Positions 34,177-43,231 of a stretch of DNA of 64,000 bases are shown piece by piece (positions within the stretch are counted from its first letter, which is position 1; every line of letters starts with the position of its first letter). The translations under genes and the position numbers were made by a program. The DNA lies in the NCBI RefSeq assembly GCF_003885045.1, contig NZ_RHJS01000002.1:1240001-1304000 (forward strand), written 5' to 3'. Source of the DNA: Schaedlerella arabinosiphila. Lineage in GTDB: Bacteria; Bacillota; Clostridia; Lachnospirales; Lachnospiraceae. A model generated the notes under the pieces. That model was not told the origin of the DNA, ran no database searches, and saw only the letters and a list, made by a program, of their open reading frames with translations.

Positions 34177-34902
34177 ATGCTTATTATCAATCATTTGACG
34201 AAACACTATAAGGGCGGCAGCAAGGGCGTCACGGATCTGAGCCTTCATGTGATGCCGGGTGATATCTGCGCATTCATCGGGCATAATGGAGCCGGGAAGA
34301 CAACAACGCTGAAATGCATTGCCGGGATCCATGGATATGATGCGGGAGAGATTCGGATCGGAGGAATCAGCCTTCATGATGATCCGCTTGTGTGCAAACA
34401 GATGACGGCATATATTCCGGATAATCCGGATCTGTATGAGTATCTGACAGGCATCCAGTATCTGAACTTTATTGCCGATATTTTCAAGGTTCCGGCAGAA
34501 GAGAGGAAGGAACGGATCAAAAGGTACGGGGATGAATTTGAAATAACGGAATCCTTTGGGGATCTGATTTCTTCTTATTCCCATGGTATGAAACAGAAGC
34601 TTGCTATTATATCTGCGCTGCTGCATGAACCAAGGCTGTTGGTTTTGGACGAGCCTTTTGTGGGGCTTGACCCGAAAGCTTCCGTTATTCTGAAAGAGAG
34701 GATGAGGAAACTTTGCGCCGGTGGGGGCGCCATATTCTTTTCCACCCACGTGCTGGAGGTGGCTGAGAAGCTTTGTAACAAGGTAGCGATGATCAAGGAG
34801 GGACGCCTGATTGCCGAAGGCACCATGGAGGAGGTTGTAAAGCAGGGCAATACGCTGGAGTCCATTTTTATGGAGGTGGTAAATAATGCTGGCGCAGATT
34901 AG
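34177..34902 (+). CDS. ABC transporter ATP-binding protein
   Basis: 241-aa ATPase: Walker A GHNGAGKTTT, a signature of the form SHGMKQK (a variant of LSGGQ-type common in this subgroup), Walker B LLVLDEPFVGLDP and switch His in FSTHVLE. AGGAGG precedes ATG 34177. It overlaps the permease gene by 17 nt. The pair resembles Gram-positive exporters of the BcrA/NatA type that remove peptides or ions. Confidence 0.88.
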   Translation: MLIINHLTKHYKGGSKGVTDLSLHVMPGDICAFIGHNGAGKTTTLKCIAGIHGYDAGEIRIGGISLHDDPLVCKQMTAYIPDNPDLYEYLTGIQYLNFIADIFKVPAEERKERIKRYGDEFEITESFGDLISSYSHGMKQKLAIISALLHEPRLLVLDEPFVGLDPKASVILKERMRKLCAGGGAIFFSTHVLEVAEKLCNKVAMIKEGRLIAEGTMEEVVKQGNTLESIFMEVVNNAGAD

Positions 34903-36472
34903 GATTATGGCCAGGCTGGAGCTATGTAATCTCCTTGGCATAAATATTTTACGGTTCACGAAAGATAAGCGTAAAAAGAAGAGGGCCGTAATGCTTTCTG
35001 TCCTCTGGATACTCCTGATTATTATGCTGCTATTTTATGTGGGCGGCCTTTCCTGGGGACTGGTGGAGATTGGAGCAGGAGAAGATGTTCCGGCTTATGT
35101 CATCGCCATATCCAGCATGCTCATTTTTGTATTTGGAATCTTAAAGGCGGGAAGCATCATTTTCCGGAGACAGGGATATGATATGGTAGTATCCCTGCCT
35201 GTAAGGAAAGGCGCAGTAGTGCTTGGACGGTTTTTGCGCATGTATACGGAAAATCTGCTGATGGCTGCCCTGGTACTGCTTCCGGGGATTGCAGTGTATG
35301 CATGGCAGATGAGGCCGGATGTGTCATTCTATCTGTGTGCGTTTCTTGGGATATGGTCAGTGCCGTTACTGCCAATGACAGTGGCGATCCTTATTGGGGC
35401 TCTGGTTACGGGAATTTCTTCCAGGATGCGGCATAAAAGCCTGGTAGCGTCAACGCTTACGATAGTATTTGTTTTTGCCATTATGTATGGTTCTTCGCGT
35501 CTTACGTCAGTGGAAGGGATGGAAAGTCTGGAGATTATGGAGGAACTGTCCGGAATGATTTCGGCTATGCTTGAGAGATTCTATCCTCCGGCTGTGCTGC
35601 TTGGGACGGCGATTGTAAATGGGGAAATCAGCCGGTGCCTGATGTATACAGGTTTATTTCTGTCTGTATTTGCCGCGGCGGCGGCGGCCGTATCCGCCTG
35701 TTTTCAGTCCATCTGCCGGAATCTGTATACAACGGCGGCAAGGCATGATTATCAGATGGGAGATTTGAAAGCAGACTCGGCGTTGGTTTCCCTGTGCAGG
35801 AAGGAATTCCGACGGTATTTCTCATCGAGTATTTATGTATCCAATACGATCATCGGACCGCTTATGGGCTGTGTCATATCGGGGGCGCTTCTTTTTACAG
35901 GCCCGGCGAGGGTGAAAGAGCTCCTGCCGGTTCCGGTTGATCTGGCAGTAATCGCACCGTTTCTGCTGGCAGGCACTTTTTGTATGATGACAACTGCAGC
36001 CACATCTGTTTCCATGGAAGGGAAGGAGTGGTGGCTTGCCAAAAGCCTGCCGCTGCCGGCACGGACAGTCCTGGACGCAAAGCTTTTGATGAATCTGATC
36101 CTGATTCTGCCTTTTTACCTTGTGTCGGAGGTTTTCCTGATCCTTGCATTAAAGCCGGGATTACAGGATAGCTTCTGGATGATGGTGATTCCGGCGGTGA
36201 TCCTGCTGTTTGCCTGTGTATACGGGATTACCGTTAATCTGCATTTCCCGGTTCTGGATTGGGAGAATGAGGTAAGCGTGGTCAAACAGAGCGCTTCAGC
36301 CGTACTTGGCGGCATGGGCGGGGCTGTCCTTGCAATCCTTGGCGGCGCGGGCGCCTGTCTGGTTCCGGAAGGATATTCCGGGGGATATCGGGCTGTTCTG
36401 TGTGTGCTGCTTCTGGGGATAACATGTCTGATGTATCGAAAGAATAACCGCATAGATTTGCGGGAACTTTGA
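34886..36472 (+). CDS. ABC exporter permease, large ABC-2-like
   Basis: 528-aa membrane protein with about 12-14 hydrophobic helices (for example AVMLSVLWILLIIMLLFYVG near the start) and no ATPase motif. Its start lies inside the 3' end of the ATPase gene with GGAGG correctly spaced, showing translational coupling. Large permeases of this type are found with XRE/TPR regulators in Lachnospiraceae. The substrate is unknown. Confidence 0.85.
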   Translation: MLAQIRIMARLELCNLLGINILRFTKDKRKKKRAVMLSVLWILLIIMLLFYVGGLSWGLVEIGAGEDVPAYVIAISSMLIFVFGILKAGSIIFRRQGYDMVVSLPVRKGAVVLGRFLRMYTENLLMAALVLLPGIAVYAWQMRPDVSFYLCAFLGIWSVPLLPMTVAILIGALVTGISSRMRHKSLVASTLTIVFVFAIMYGSSRLTSVEGMESLEIMEELSGMISAMLERFYPPAVLLGTAIVNGEISRCLMYTGLFLSVFAAAAAAVSACFQSICRNLYTTAARHDYQMGDLKADSALVSLCRKEFRRYFSSSIYVSNTIIGPLMGCVISGALLFTGPARVKELLPVPVDLAVIAPFLLAGTFCMMTTAATSVSMEGKEWWLAKSLPLPARTVLDAKLLMNLILILPFYLVSEVFLILALKPGLQDSFWMMVIPAVILLFACVYGITVNLHFPVLDWENEVSVVKQSASAVLGGMGGAVLAILGGAGACLVPEGYSGGYRAVLCVLLLGITCLMYRKNNRIDLREL

Positions 36473-36603
36473 GCAGAACAGGACTGATATCTGACATCAT
36501 GCAATATTGAATATGGGAGCTGTGATGAAAAAGGGCATAGGGTGAAAAGCCTGATAAAAAACAGTGTGGTATGATTTGAGCATCAAATAAAGGAGGTGCC
36601 GCA

Positions 36604-37533
36604 ATGCACGCATGGGAAACTATAGACCAGTCATTGAATTATATCGAGGAACATTTATCAGGAGAAATCTCTACAGAGGAGCTTGCCGATATGGTTGGCT
36701 TGTCCCAATTTTATTATCAGCGTCTGTTTAAACGTCTGGTCAGAAAACCGGTCCAGGAGTATGCGAAACTCCGCCGTTTGGCAAAAGTGGTTGAGGGGTT
36801 AAAGGATACGGACCGAAGGATTCTGGATATTGCTTTGGACTACGGCTTTTCAAGCCATGCAAATTTTACTAGGGCTTTCAAGGAGACATATGGGATTACG
36901 CCGGAGGAATACAGGAAGACCTTACCGATGCTTAATACTTTTGAAAAGCCGGAAATTTCTATGAATTATGTACTGGTGGACGAAGGGGTTCCGCTGGTGG
37001 TGGGCGGTATCGTCCTGGAGATCCAAAGAAAGACGTTGGAAAAACCGGAAATTTATCTTGGCTTTGAAGCAGAAGTTGAAATTTCCAGACAAATACCCGT
37101 CGGTGAAAGCACCGGCATAGATGTGCCAGGACAGCTTTGGAAACAGTATCATGCGAAAAAAGAACTGCTTGCAGCGAATCTCAACGGCAGGGTGGAAATA
37201 GGGATGTCCCATATGGGAAATTTCGCACAAGGGGTGTTCAATTATTTTGCGGGCGGAATGATCCAGAAAATGCCGGAGCAGCTGCCGGAGGGATTCGTAA
37301 AGCAGGAACTTCTGCCGGGCAAATATATTGTCAGCAGAATCGAGGCGGAGAATTTTGAAGACTTGGTAACGGTGAAGCTTGACCAGGCAAACAAATATCT
37401 ATTCAGCACATGGCTGCCTCGGCACAACCTCACTACAGAACCATTTTCGGTAGAAAAGTATTTCCGGGATGCAGAAGATATGGCGTATATGGAAATCTGG
37501 GTGAAACCGTTGCTGCCTGAAAAGGAAAAATAA
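36604..37533 (+). CDS. AraC-family regulator with GyrI-like effector domain
   Basis: 309-aa regulator. The HTH is N-terminal (ISTEELADMVGLSQFYYQRL and DIALDYGFSSHANFTRAFKE), the Rob/MarA-like arrangement. The C-terminal ~180 residues form a GyrI-like/effector-binding domain (for example IEIGMSH...VKQELLPGKYIVSRI), which in relatives binds small drugs or interacts with enzymes. AGGAGGTG is ideally placed before ATG 36604. It is a single-gene unit with a terminator behind it. Confidence 0.88.
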   Translation: MHAWETIDQSLNYIEEHLSGEISTEELADMVGLSQFYYQRLFKRLVRKPVQEYAKLRRLAKVVEGLKDTDRRILDIALDYGFSSHANFTRAFKETYGITPEEYRKTLPMLNTFEKPEISMNYVLVDEGVPLVVGGIVLEIQRKTLEKPEIYLGFEAEVEISRQIPVGESTGIDVPGQLWKQYHAKKELLAANLNGRVEIGMSHMGNFAQGVFNYFAGGMIQKMPEQLPEGFVKQELLPGKYIVSRIEAENFEDLVTVKLDQANKYLFSTWLPRHNLTTEPFSVEKYFRDAEDMAYMEIWVKPLLPEKEK

Positions 37534-37555
37534 ATTTGGGAAGATGAGGTATAAG

Positions 37556-37600
37556 CAAAGCCGGCAGGCAGGGAGTTCCCTACTGCCGGCTTTGTTTCGA
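37556..37600 (+). terminator. Terminator between convergent genes
   Basis: CAAAGCCGGCAG (37556-37567) pairs with CTGCCGGCTTTG (37583-37594), followed by TTTCG. It separates the AraC gene from the minus-strand XRE gene and could serve both. Confidence 0.8.
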
Positions 37601-37602
37601 TT

Positions 37603-37971
37603 TTATTCATTATTTTTTATTCTGGCCTCAAACATTTTCACATCACGCATGGAATATTTCGCCGCTTTCAGTATTTCTACCAAAACGCGTATCTCATATT
37701 CATTACAATCTCTAAAGATTTCATTTGCTTCTTTGCTAAATACATATTTAGTTTTCAATACCGTATCACATATCAACTCATCGACCGACACTTTTAGAAG
37801 ATTTGCTATAGCAATAAGCGTTGTCAGGCTGACGCTGGAATTACCGGTTTCAATATTGCTGACATGCTGAGGTGTAACTCCTATCTTTTCTGCCATAATT
37901 TCCTGAGTCAGATCGGTTTTAAGTCTTGCTATTTTGATTCTCTTACCTATGGCTTTAAAATTAAGCTCCAT
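37603..37971 (-). CDS. Small XRE-family regulator
   Basis: 122-aa protein with an N-terminal HTH_3 motif (LTQEIMAEKIGVTPQHVSNI) and a short helical C-terminus ending in YSMRDVKMFEARIKNNE. AAGGAG lies 11 nt before ATG 37971; the upstream ATG is less likely. Proteins of this size are often autoregulators or parts of mobile cassettes. It is divergent from a DUF2000 gene with an AT-rich gap between. Confidence 0.82.
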   Translation of the reverse strand: MELNFKAIGKRIKIARLKTDLTQEIMAEKIGVTPQHVSNIETGNSSVSLTTLIAIANLLKVSVDELICDTVLKTKYVFSKEANEIFRDCNEYEIRVLVEILKAAKYSMRDVKMFEARIKNNE

Positions 37972-38082
37972 GGATGGGGGTACTCCTTTGATATAAGTAT
38001 TTCTGTACATTGTAACCTTTGTAAAACTATATTATAATAAAATTATAAAGTTAATCATTCTTATGTTAATGAAAAATGTGTC

Positions 38083-38478
38083 ATGGTGATTGATGGGAAC
38101 CTGCCGCTTGGCATCATAGCGAACACGGCGGCAATCATGGGCATCACGCTGGGGAAGCAGATGCCGGAGGTCGTAGGTGCGGATGTGTATGACAGGACAG
38201 GAAACGGGCATTTGGGGATTATAGAGTTTCCGGTACCAATCTTAAAGGGAAATGTGGAGGTGATCAAGTCTATCCGTGAAAAGCTGTATGAGCCGGAGTT
38301 TTCGGACTTGACGGTGGTGGATTTTTCAGACCTTGCGCAGGGGTGTAAGACCTATGATGAGTTTATTGAAAAGATGAAGGATGTTTCAGAAACGGAACTG
38401 AATTATTATGGGATTGCTATCTGCGGGACAAAAAAGAAAGTAAACAAATTGACAGGAAGTATGGCGCTGCTGAGATAA
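38083..38478 (+). CDS. DUF2000-family protein, start probably lost
   Basis: 131-aa protein matching DUF2000: VIDGNLPLGIIANTAAIMGI near the start, then MPEVVGADVYDRTGNGHLGI. Function is unknown; the fold is related to peptidyl-tRNA hydrolase 2. Similarity seems to begin a few residues before ATG 38083 (EKCVMVID), but no in-frame start codon lies between the upstream stop near 38041 and this ATG, and no ribosome site precedes it. The gene probably lost its 5' end and promoter. Confidence 0.65.
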   Translation: MVIDGNLPLGIIANTAAIMGITLGKQMPEVVGADVYDRTGNGHLGIIEFPVPILKGNVEVIKSIREKLYEPEFSDLTVVDFSDLAQGCKTYDEFIEKMKDVSETELNYYGIAICGTKKKVNKLTGSMALLR

Positions 38479-38494
38479 AGGATATACAAAAGCT

Positions 38495-38592
38495 AACCGC
38501 CGCAGATGGCTAACCGCCATATGCGGCGGTCTGCCTTTTCAGAAGGCAGGCCGGGCGGCCTGATAAGGGAAATTAGTTGGAAAGCGGGGAAA
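38495..38592 (+). repeat. Hairpin repeat R1, left flank of DUF5680/radical SAM cassette
   Basis: ACCGCCGCA (38496-38504) pairs with TGCGGCGGT (38522-38530); the loop holds a further ATGGC/GCCAT stem. It continues with GGCAGGCCGG and AAATTAGTTGGAAAG. The same elements in the same order recur at 40293-40375 with a 14-nt gap. The remainder of 38593-38778 has no gene. Confidence 0.7.
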
Positions 38593-38778
38593 TAAGAGGT
38601 AATATGCTTACACGGCGGTTTGCGTTTGTGCCGCCTTTCGGGGCAGCCGTCCCTTTCAATTTAGAGAGAGTGAACAATTGTTTTTTGGAAAGCAACCAAC
38701 AGTTGCCGGATTGGAACACATAGGTGGATTGATTATGGAAAAACGCTAAAGTATAATGAATGTCTGGAGGATGTCAGA

Positions 38779-39453
38779 ATGGAATTTAAAGAAAAATTGC
38801 AATTACTAAGAACAAATATGAAACTGTCACAGGAAGAACTTGCTAACAGGCTGGATATATCAAGACAGTCTATAACAAAATGGGAGAATGGACAGTCTTT
38901 TCCGGATATTCAGAACCTTATACAGCTTAGTGAGATTTTTAAAGTCTCCATAGACAGGCTTGTGAAGGAAAATGATATCTGTACAATCAGCCTCTTTTAT
39001 GAACATAAATATCCTATGCAGGATATCAGGATTTTTTTAGTCAGGGCAAAAAATAACACATATATCACGGATGAAAATGAAATCATGCCGTCACAGCCTG
39101 GCTCCCACGATTTCCGTTATGAAGATGGTGATTACCTGTATATGGATACTTACCTTGGCGGGCAGAAATTCATAGGCGGGGAACGTGTCTGGATAAGGAA
39201 TCATGCAGTGTGGGCTATGAATTATTACGGGGAGAGCCTGGATGAGAATTTTGATATTATATTTTTGAAAGAAGCGCTTTCCCATGTGTCGGTTTCCATG
39301 CCGTTCCGAGGGCCGGAATTCTATCAGAAAGGCGATTATATGTACCAGTGCCAAGTGCAGGGTGATTTTGAATGTTTTTCAGGAGAGGAACGGATATATT
39401 GTAGGCAGAAAAAGGTATACGCCTGTATGTTCCACGGAGGGACTATCTTATGA
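38779..39453 (+). CDS. XRE regulator with DUF5680 domain
   Basis: 224-aa protein: N-terminal HTH (LSQEELANRLDISRQSITKW) and a C-terminal DUF5680 domain of about 140 residues (for example FRYEDGDYLYMDTYLGGQKF followed by IGGERVWIRN). DUF5680 is of unknown function and often follows an HTH. GGAGG precedes ATG 38779. Its end overlaps the radical SAM gene by 4 nt (ATGA), so both proteins are made in step. Confidence 0.85.
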   Translation: MEFKEKLQLLRTNMKLSQEELANRLDISRQSITKWENGQSFPDIQNLIQLSEIFKVSIDRLVKENDICTISLFYEHKYPMQDIRIFLVRAKNNTYITDENEIMPSQPGSHDFRYEDGDYLYMDTYLGGQKFIGGERVWIRNHAVWAMNYYGESLDENFDIIFLKEALSHVSVSMPFRGPEFYQKGDYMYQCQVQGDFECFSGEERIYCRQKKVYACMFHGGTIL

Positions 39454-40283
39454 ACATGGTAGAAAAAGAAGTAGTAGTAAAAGATCTGGTTACAAAATCA
39501 AATCTTCCGGCAAGCGATTATGTGATAAACCCTTATGTAGGCTGCCCTCATGGGTGCAGGTACTGTTATGCCTGCTTTATGAAGCGGTTTACGAACCATA
39601 GCGAGGCATGGGGGAGTTTTATTGACATTAAGCGGTGTGACAAGCCGATAAGCAAAAAGAAACTGCAGGGAAAGTCGGTATTCCTGTCATCTGTAACGGA
39701 CTGTTACAACCCATTTGAGGAAAAATACGAAAATACACGGAAGATATTGGAGCAATTGATTTCCATAGATTGTGAACTGAATATCTCAACGAAATCCCAA
39801 CTGATTTTAAGGGACATTGATTTACTGAAACAGTGTAAAAATCTGAAAGTTTCGGTTTCGGTCAATACATTGGATGAGCAGTTTAAAAGTGATATGGATC
39901 GTGCCAGCAGCATCGGAAAACGGCTTGAAACGATAGAAACATTGCATGAGAACGGCATATATACCGTTTTGTTCATGTCGCCCATCTTTCCGGGCATAAC
40001 AGATTATAAGGAAATAATAGTAAAAATACACAGATTCGTGGATGAATACTGGTTTGAAAATCTGAACCTGCGTGGGAGTTATAAACAGGATATCCTCAGC
40101 TACATAAAAAATGCCTACCCACAATTAGTGGAATTATATGATGAAATATATGTAAAAGGGAACATGGGGTTCTGGAACAATCTTTCTGTTGAGATTGAGG
40201 AATATTGCGTTGAACATTCAATAAAACATATAAATTATTTTTACCATAAGGAGTTGGTAGAAGCAAAATTGAAACCAAAATAA
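39450..40283 (+). CDS. Radical SAM protein resembling radical SAM mobile pair protein B
   Basis: 277-aa protein with the [4Fe-4S] motif C-x3-C-x2-C in NPYVGCPHGCRYCYACF, placed near residue 35, and a TIM-barrel-like remainder (SVFLSSVTDCYNPFE, LNISTKSQLILRD). The N-terminal pattern is like spore-photoproduct-lyase-related proteins and the so-called radical SAM mobile pair protein B, which normally accompanies a protein A. No protein A gene is in this window. Its partner here is the overlapping DUF5680 regulator. Substrate is unknown. Confidence 0.75.
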   Translation: MNMVEKEVVVKDLVTKSNLPASDYVINPYVGCPHGCRYCYACFMKRFTNHSEAWGSFIDIKRCDKPISKKKLQGKSVFLSSVTDCYNPFEEKYENTRKILEQLISIDCELNISTKSQLILRDIDLLKQCKNLKVSVSVNTLDEQFKSDMDRASSIGKRLETIETLHENGIYTVLFMSPIFPGITDYKEIIVKIHRFVDEYWFENLNLRGSYKQDILSYIKNAYPQLVELYDEIYVKGNMGFWNNLSVEIEEYCVEHSIKHINYFYHKELVEAKLKPK

Positions 40284-40292
40284 CCGGGTAGT

Positions 40293-40375
40293 GACCGCCG
40301 CTGTGGACTTATTCTCTATATGCGGCGGTCTGTTATTTCTGTAGGCAGGCCGGAAATTACTTGGAAAGAGGGGAA
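40293..40375 (+). repeat. Hairpin repeat R2, right flank of cassette
   Basis: GACCGCCGC (40293-40301) pairs with GCGGCGGTC (40322-40330), followed by GTAGGCAGGCCGGAAATTAC and TTGGAAAG. Direct repeat of the element at 38495-38592. It may also terminate the cassette transcript. Confidence 0.7.
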
Positions 40376-40493
40376 GTGCTTAACTATGATCTGTCCATAC
40401 CCATATCATATAAAAACGTCAATGGCTCTTAATGATTAACGATAATTGACCGATATATAAAGTGTCGAAATAAAATGAAAGGAAGGCAGAGAT

Positions 40494-40904
40494 ATGGCAA
40501 AGGAAGAGATTACACCGAGCGAATGGCAGATCATGGAAGTTCTATGGGCAAGCGATACGCCGCTGACATCCTCTGAGGTCTACAAGAGGATGCAGGGGAA
40601 TGTGGATATGTCGATGAGGATGGTGCGGGTGCTGATGAACCGCCTGAACCAGAAGGATATCCTCGGATACACCGTGGATGAGCATGATTCGAGGGTTTAC
40701 CACTACTATGTGCTGAAGCAGAAGGAGGAATGCGTGAAGGAGAAAAGCAGGAAGTTTGTGGACAGCTATTTTTCCGGCAGCGGGACAAATGCGATGGCGG
40801 CACTGCTGCAGAGCTTCGCATTGACAGATGAGCAGATAAAGGAACTGAAGGAGATTCTGGAGAAAAGCAAGGGGCAGAATGCGGAATCCTTGGATAAAAA
40901 GTGA
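40494..40904 (+). CDS. BlaI/MecI-family repressor
   Basis: 136-aa winged-helix repressor: ITPSEWQIMEVLWASDTPLT is the conserved start and VDMSMRMVRVLMNRLNQKDI the recognition helix region. GGAAGG precedes ATG 40494. The stop overlaps the start of the sensor gene. It should bind its own promoter region and be inactivated by the following protease. Order (repressor then sensor) is the usual one, opposite to the pair at 4.8-6.5 kb, and the proteins are only distantly similar. Confidence 0.88.
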   Translation: MAKEEITPSEWQIMEVLWASDTPLTSSEVYKRMQGNVDMSMRMVRVLMNRLNQKDILGYTVDEHDSRVYHYYVLKQKEECVKEKSRKFVDSYFSGSGTNAMAALLQSFALTDEQIKELKEILEKSKGQNAESLDKK

Positions 40905-42154
40905 TGGCCATGCCCGACTGGAGACAATTAGCCAGCCTTATAAATTTTTGCACGGCTTATTACACTACCCAGCTTGTGCGGTGTGCGGCATTTTCCTTCG
41001 TGCTGATCGGGCTTGTGATGCTGCTCCGGAAGATATTTTTTTCGGAACGGACTTTTTTAAGGGGAATGTCGTGGGCATTGTTCCTGGTCATCCCGTTTCT
41101 TGGAAGATTGAAGATGTTTTATGAAAATGCCGCCGTACTAAAAGCAACATGGAGGATTACGGCAGTAACGGCTTCATGGCTGTGGGGTGACCGCATTTAT
41201 ATGGCAGGCATTCTGGTGACTGCCATCTGTATATTTGGAAAACGGATACGTCTTCAAAGAATTGTTTCCGGAATGGAAAAAGTTATGTTTGAAAATGTCC
41301 GTATCTATGTTACAGACATGAATATCACGCCATTTACCGTCGGGCTGTTAAAGCCGAAAATCGTCCTGCCGAAAGTGATGGCGGACAGTTACAGCAAAGA
41401 TGAGCTTAAGTCTGTTATACAGCATGAGCAGACGCATATCCGGTTAGGGCATTTATGGTTTGGCTTTGCATGGGATATGCTCAGATGCCTCCTGTGGATC
41501 AACCCATTACTGACAGTTTTCCAGAAACATTTCCGTGCAGATATGGAGGATATCTGCGACAGGGTGTGCATACAAAGCAGCAGAAGGACGGCTCATGAAT
41601 ATGGCATGGTGCTGCTGAAAACCCTGAAACTGCTGAGTTCAAAATCGGAGGGTACGGCGCCTGCCGTCACCTATGCGGGGGAAAGGGAATTTGCAGACAT
41701 GAAAAGGAGGATGGGCGAAATTGCCAGTTTCCGTCCATACCGGAAAAAACTGTGCGTAGGCATGTTAGCCACAGCTTTTCTGATGATTGCGGCCATGCTG
41801 TTGGCGGTACATACACATTCCTATGCCCGCTGCAATGAAAGCAGGGACATTCTAGTTGGAAATTATGACGGGGAACCTCAAGTTATTTCTTATGATACCG
41901 AGGAATTAAGCCAGATGATTTCGTATGATGACAGATACGTTTATGTTGAAAGGCAGGCCTTTGAGGATTTTTTAGAAGAAAACAATGCAGAAGGAGAAAT
42001 TTGGATTGTCTTCGGCGGATTTTATAAACTTCCGGGTTTGGCTGGCATAGCGGAATCCTGTATTTATGAAAGCAGTTCAAAAGACAGGATAATACAAATT
42101 CCCTATGAAAGTATAAGGAATTACTGGTATTATGAGTTGCTTGAAATATTATAG
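40904..42154 (+). CDS. BlaR1-like M56 sensor metallopeptidase
   Basis: 416-aa membrane protease with N-terminal helices (CAAFSFVLIGLVMLLRKIFF), the zinc motif HEQTH at residues 174-178 and the M56 helix MEDICDRVC. A last membrane helix (GMLATAFLMIAAMLLAVHTH) places about 115 C-terminal residues outside. This sensor part has no PBP motifs; it contains several Tyr/Glu-rich strands and no Cys pair like that of the other sensor. The signal is unknown. The ATG overlaps the blaI stop (TGATG). Confidence 0.82.
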   Translation: MAMPDWRQLASLINFCTAYYTTQLVRCAAFSFVLIGLVMLLRKIFFSERTFLRGMSWALFLVIPFLGRLKMFYENAAVLKATWRITAVTASWLWGDRIYMAGILVTAICIFGKRIRLQRIVSGMEKVMFENVRIYVTDMNITPFTVGLLKPKIVLPKVMADSYSKDELKSVIQHEQTHIRLGHLWFGFAWDMLRCLLWINPLLTVFQKHFRADMEDICDRVCIQSSRRTAHEYGMVLLKTLKLLSSKSEGTAPAVTYAGEREFADMKRRMGEIASFRPYRKKLCVGMLATAFLMIAAMLLAVHTHSYARCNESRDILVGNYDGEPQVISYDTEELSQMISYDDRYVYVERQAFEDFLEENNAEGEIWIVFGGFYKLPGLAGIAESCIYESSSKDRIIQIPYESIRNYWYYELLEIL

Positions 42155-42212
42155 GCCAACTGTACAGTTGAAATGGTTTTCAAATAAATTTATTATCAAG
42201 GAGGAAAAAATT

Positions 42213-42977
42213 ATGGCAATGGAGATTACAAACAATTACAGAAGTTATGTAGCGCAGGGTATGGCGGGAAACTCTGCTGCAGGCAGCACGAAAAAGAAGG
42301 AAACAGAAAAAACACAGGAGACGGCAGAAAACAGTAAATTCAAGAAGACAGCAGAGTATGCGAATGAACTGGCCAAACTTGTTCCAAGCGTAGATTTTAA
42401 GGTTGGAAATGTCTGCTCATCAGCCAAAAGTGGCAAGTCACTGACCGTCAATCCCCAACTTTTGAAAAAAATGCAGAATGATCCCGAAAAAGAGAAGGAT
42501 ATGAAAGACATGATAAAAGGCGTTGAGTCTATGTCTAGATTGGCAGAAGGCATGGCGAAAGCCACTGGATGGACTATAGTGTATCAGCACAGTTATATTG
42601 ATGAGAACGGAAAATATCATTGCAGAATGCAAACCAGAAACGATGGTATGTTAAAAATGAGTGCTAAGATGCGGGAAGAAAGGAAGAAAATTTCTGAGAA
42701 ACTGTTTGAAAAGACAAAAGAAAAGGCAACAGAAAGGAAGGAAAAATTAGCGGAAACATTAGAAGAAAAGAAAGCGGAAAAGGCAGGGGATGGATCAGCC
42801 TATAACAAAGCAGAGCAGCTCTTAGAAGAAAAAATGTCTGCTTCCCAAGACGGCACGATTTATCTGAATGACGCAGATATGAAAACAATCATCGAAGCAA
42901 CCAAGGAAGAGGATGCGGGCAAAACCACCATAAAAGATCAGCCGCAGGTTGGCGCGAATCTGGATTTACAGATATAA
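42213..42977 (+). CDS. DUF6033-like signal-less protein, 3' end replaced
   Basis: 254-aa soluble protein beginning AMEITNNYRSYVAQGMAGNS, with a lysine/glutamate-rich helical middle (for example KKISEKLFEKTKEKATERKE). It resembles DUF6033 proteins, a Lachnospiraceae family of unknown function. AGGAGG precedes ATG 42213, 58 nt after the sensor gene, so it is the probable output of the BlaI/BlaR1 pair. Its last four codons and stop lie inside the 215-bp repeat shared with 11823-12037, so the natural C-terminus was probably exchanged. Confidence 0.7.
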   Translation: MAMEITNNYRSYVAQGMAGNSAAGSTKKKETEKTQETAENSKFKKTAEYANELAKLVPSVDFKVGNVCSSAKSGKSLTVNPQLLKKMQNDPEKEKDMKDMIKGVESMSRLAEGMAKATGWTIVYQHSYIDENGKYHCRMQTRNDGMLKMSAKMREERKKISEKLFEKTKEKATERKEKLAETLEEKKAEKAGDGSAYNKAEQLLEEKMSASQDGTIYLNDADMKTIIEATKEEDAGKTTIKDQPQVGANLDLQI

Positions 42978-43178
42978 GAACAGCGGATCTTATTGGAATG
43001 ACTTTTTCGGAAATTCATCAGATCGAAAAACAGGTTCTTATCATCAAAGCGGAAGCATCTATGAGCAGTATATGATGGGGTGGTTGGATTTCAAAAATAG
43101 TTTAGGGAAGGGGGAGAGTGTGAGGATGAATTTATCATTGAAACCGATTGACTCCTATTTGATAAATCAAAGTGGAAA
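42964..43178 (+). repeat. Long repeat, copy B of block 1
   Basis: 215 bp matching 11823-12037 with one difference (43160). Here it encodes no intact gene: it starts inside the last codons of the DUF6033-like gene and carries only the C-terminal ~70 codons of the 505-aa protein in another frame, ending at 43212. Confidence 0.9.
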
Positions 43179-43231
43179 CTTTTTAGCTGTATTTCACTGT
43201 GATTCTTACTGAAAAATCAGGAGTGATGAAT

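Noticed and set aside
38593..38778. Gene in the gap before the DUF5680 regulator
   Set aside because: No frame with a ribosome site and protein-like composition; only short GC-rich inverted repeats are visible.
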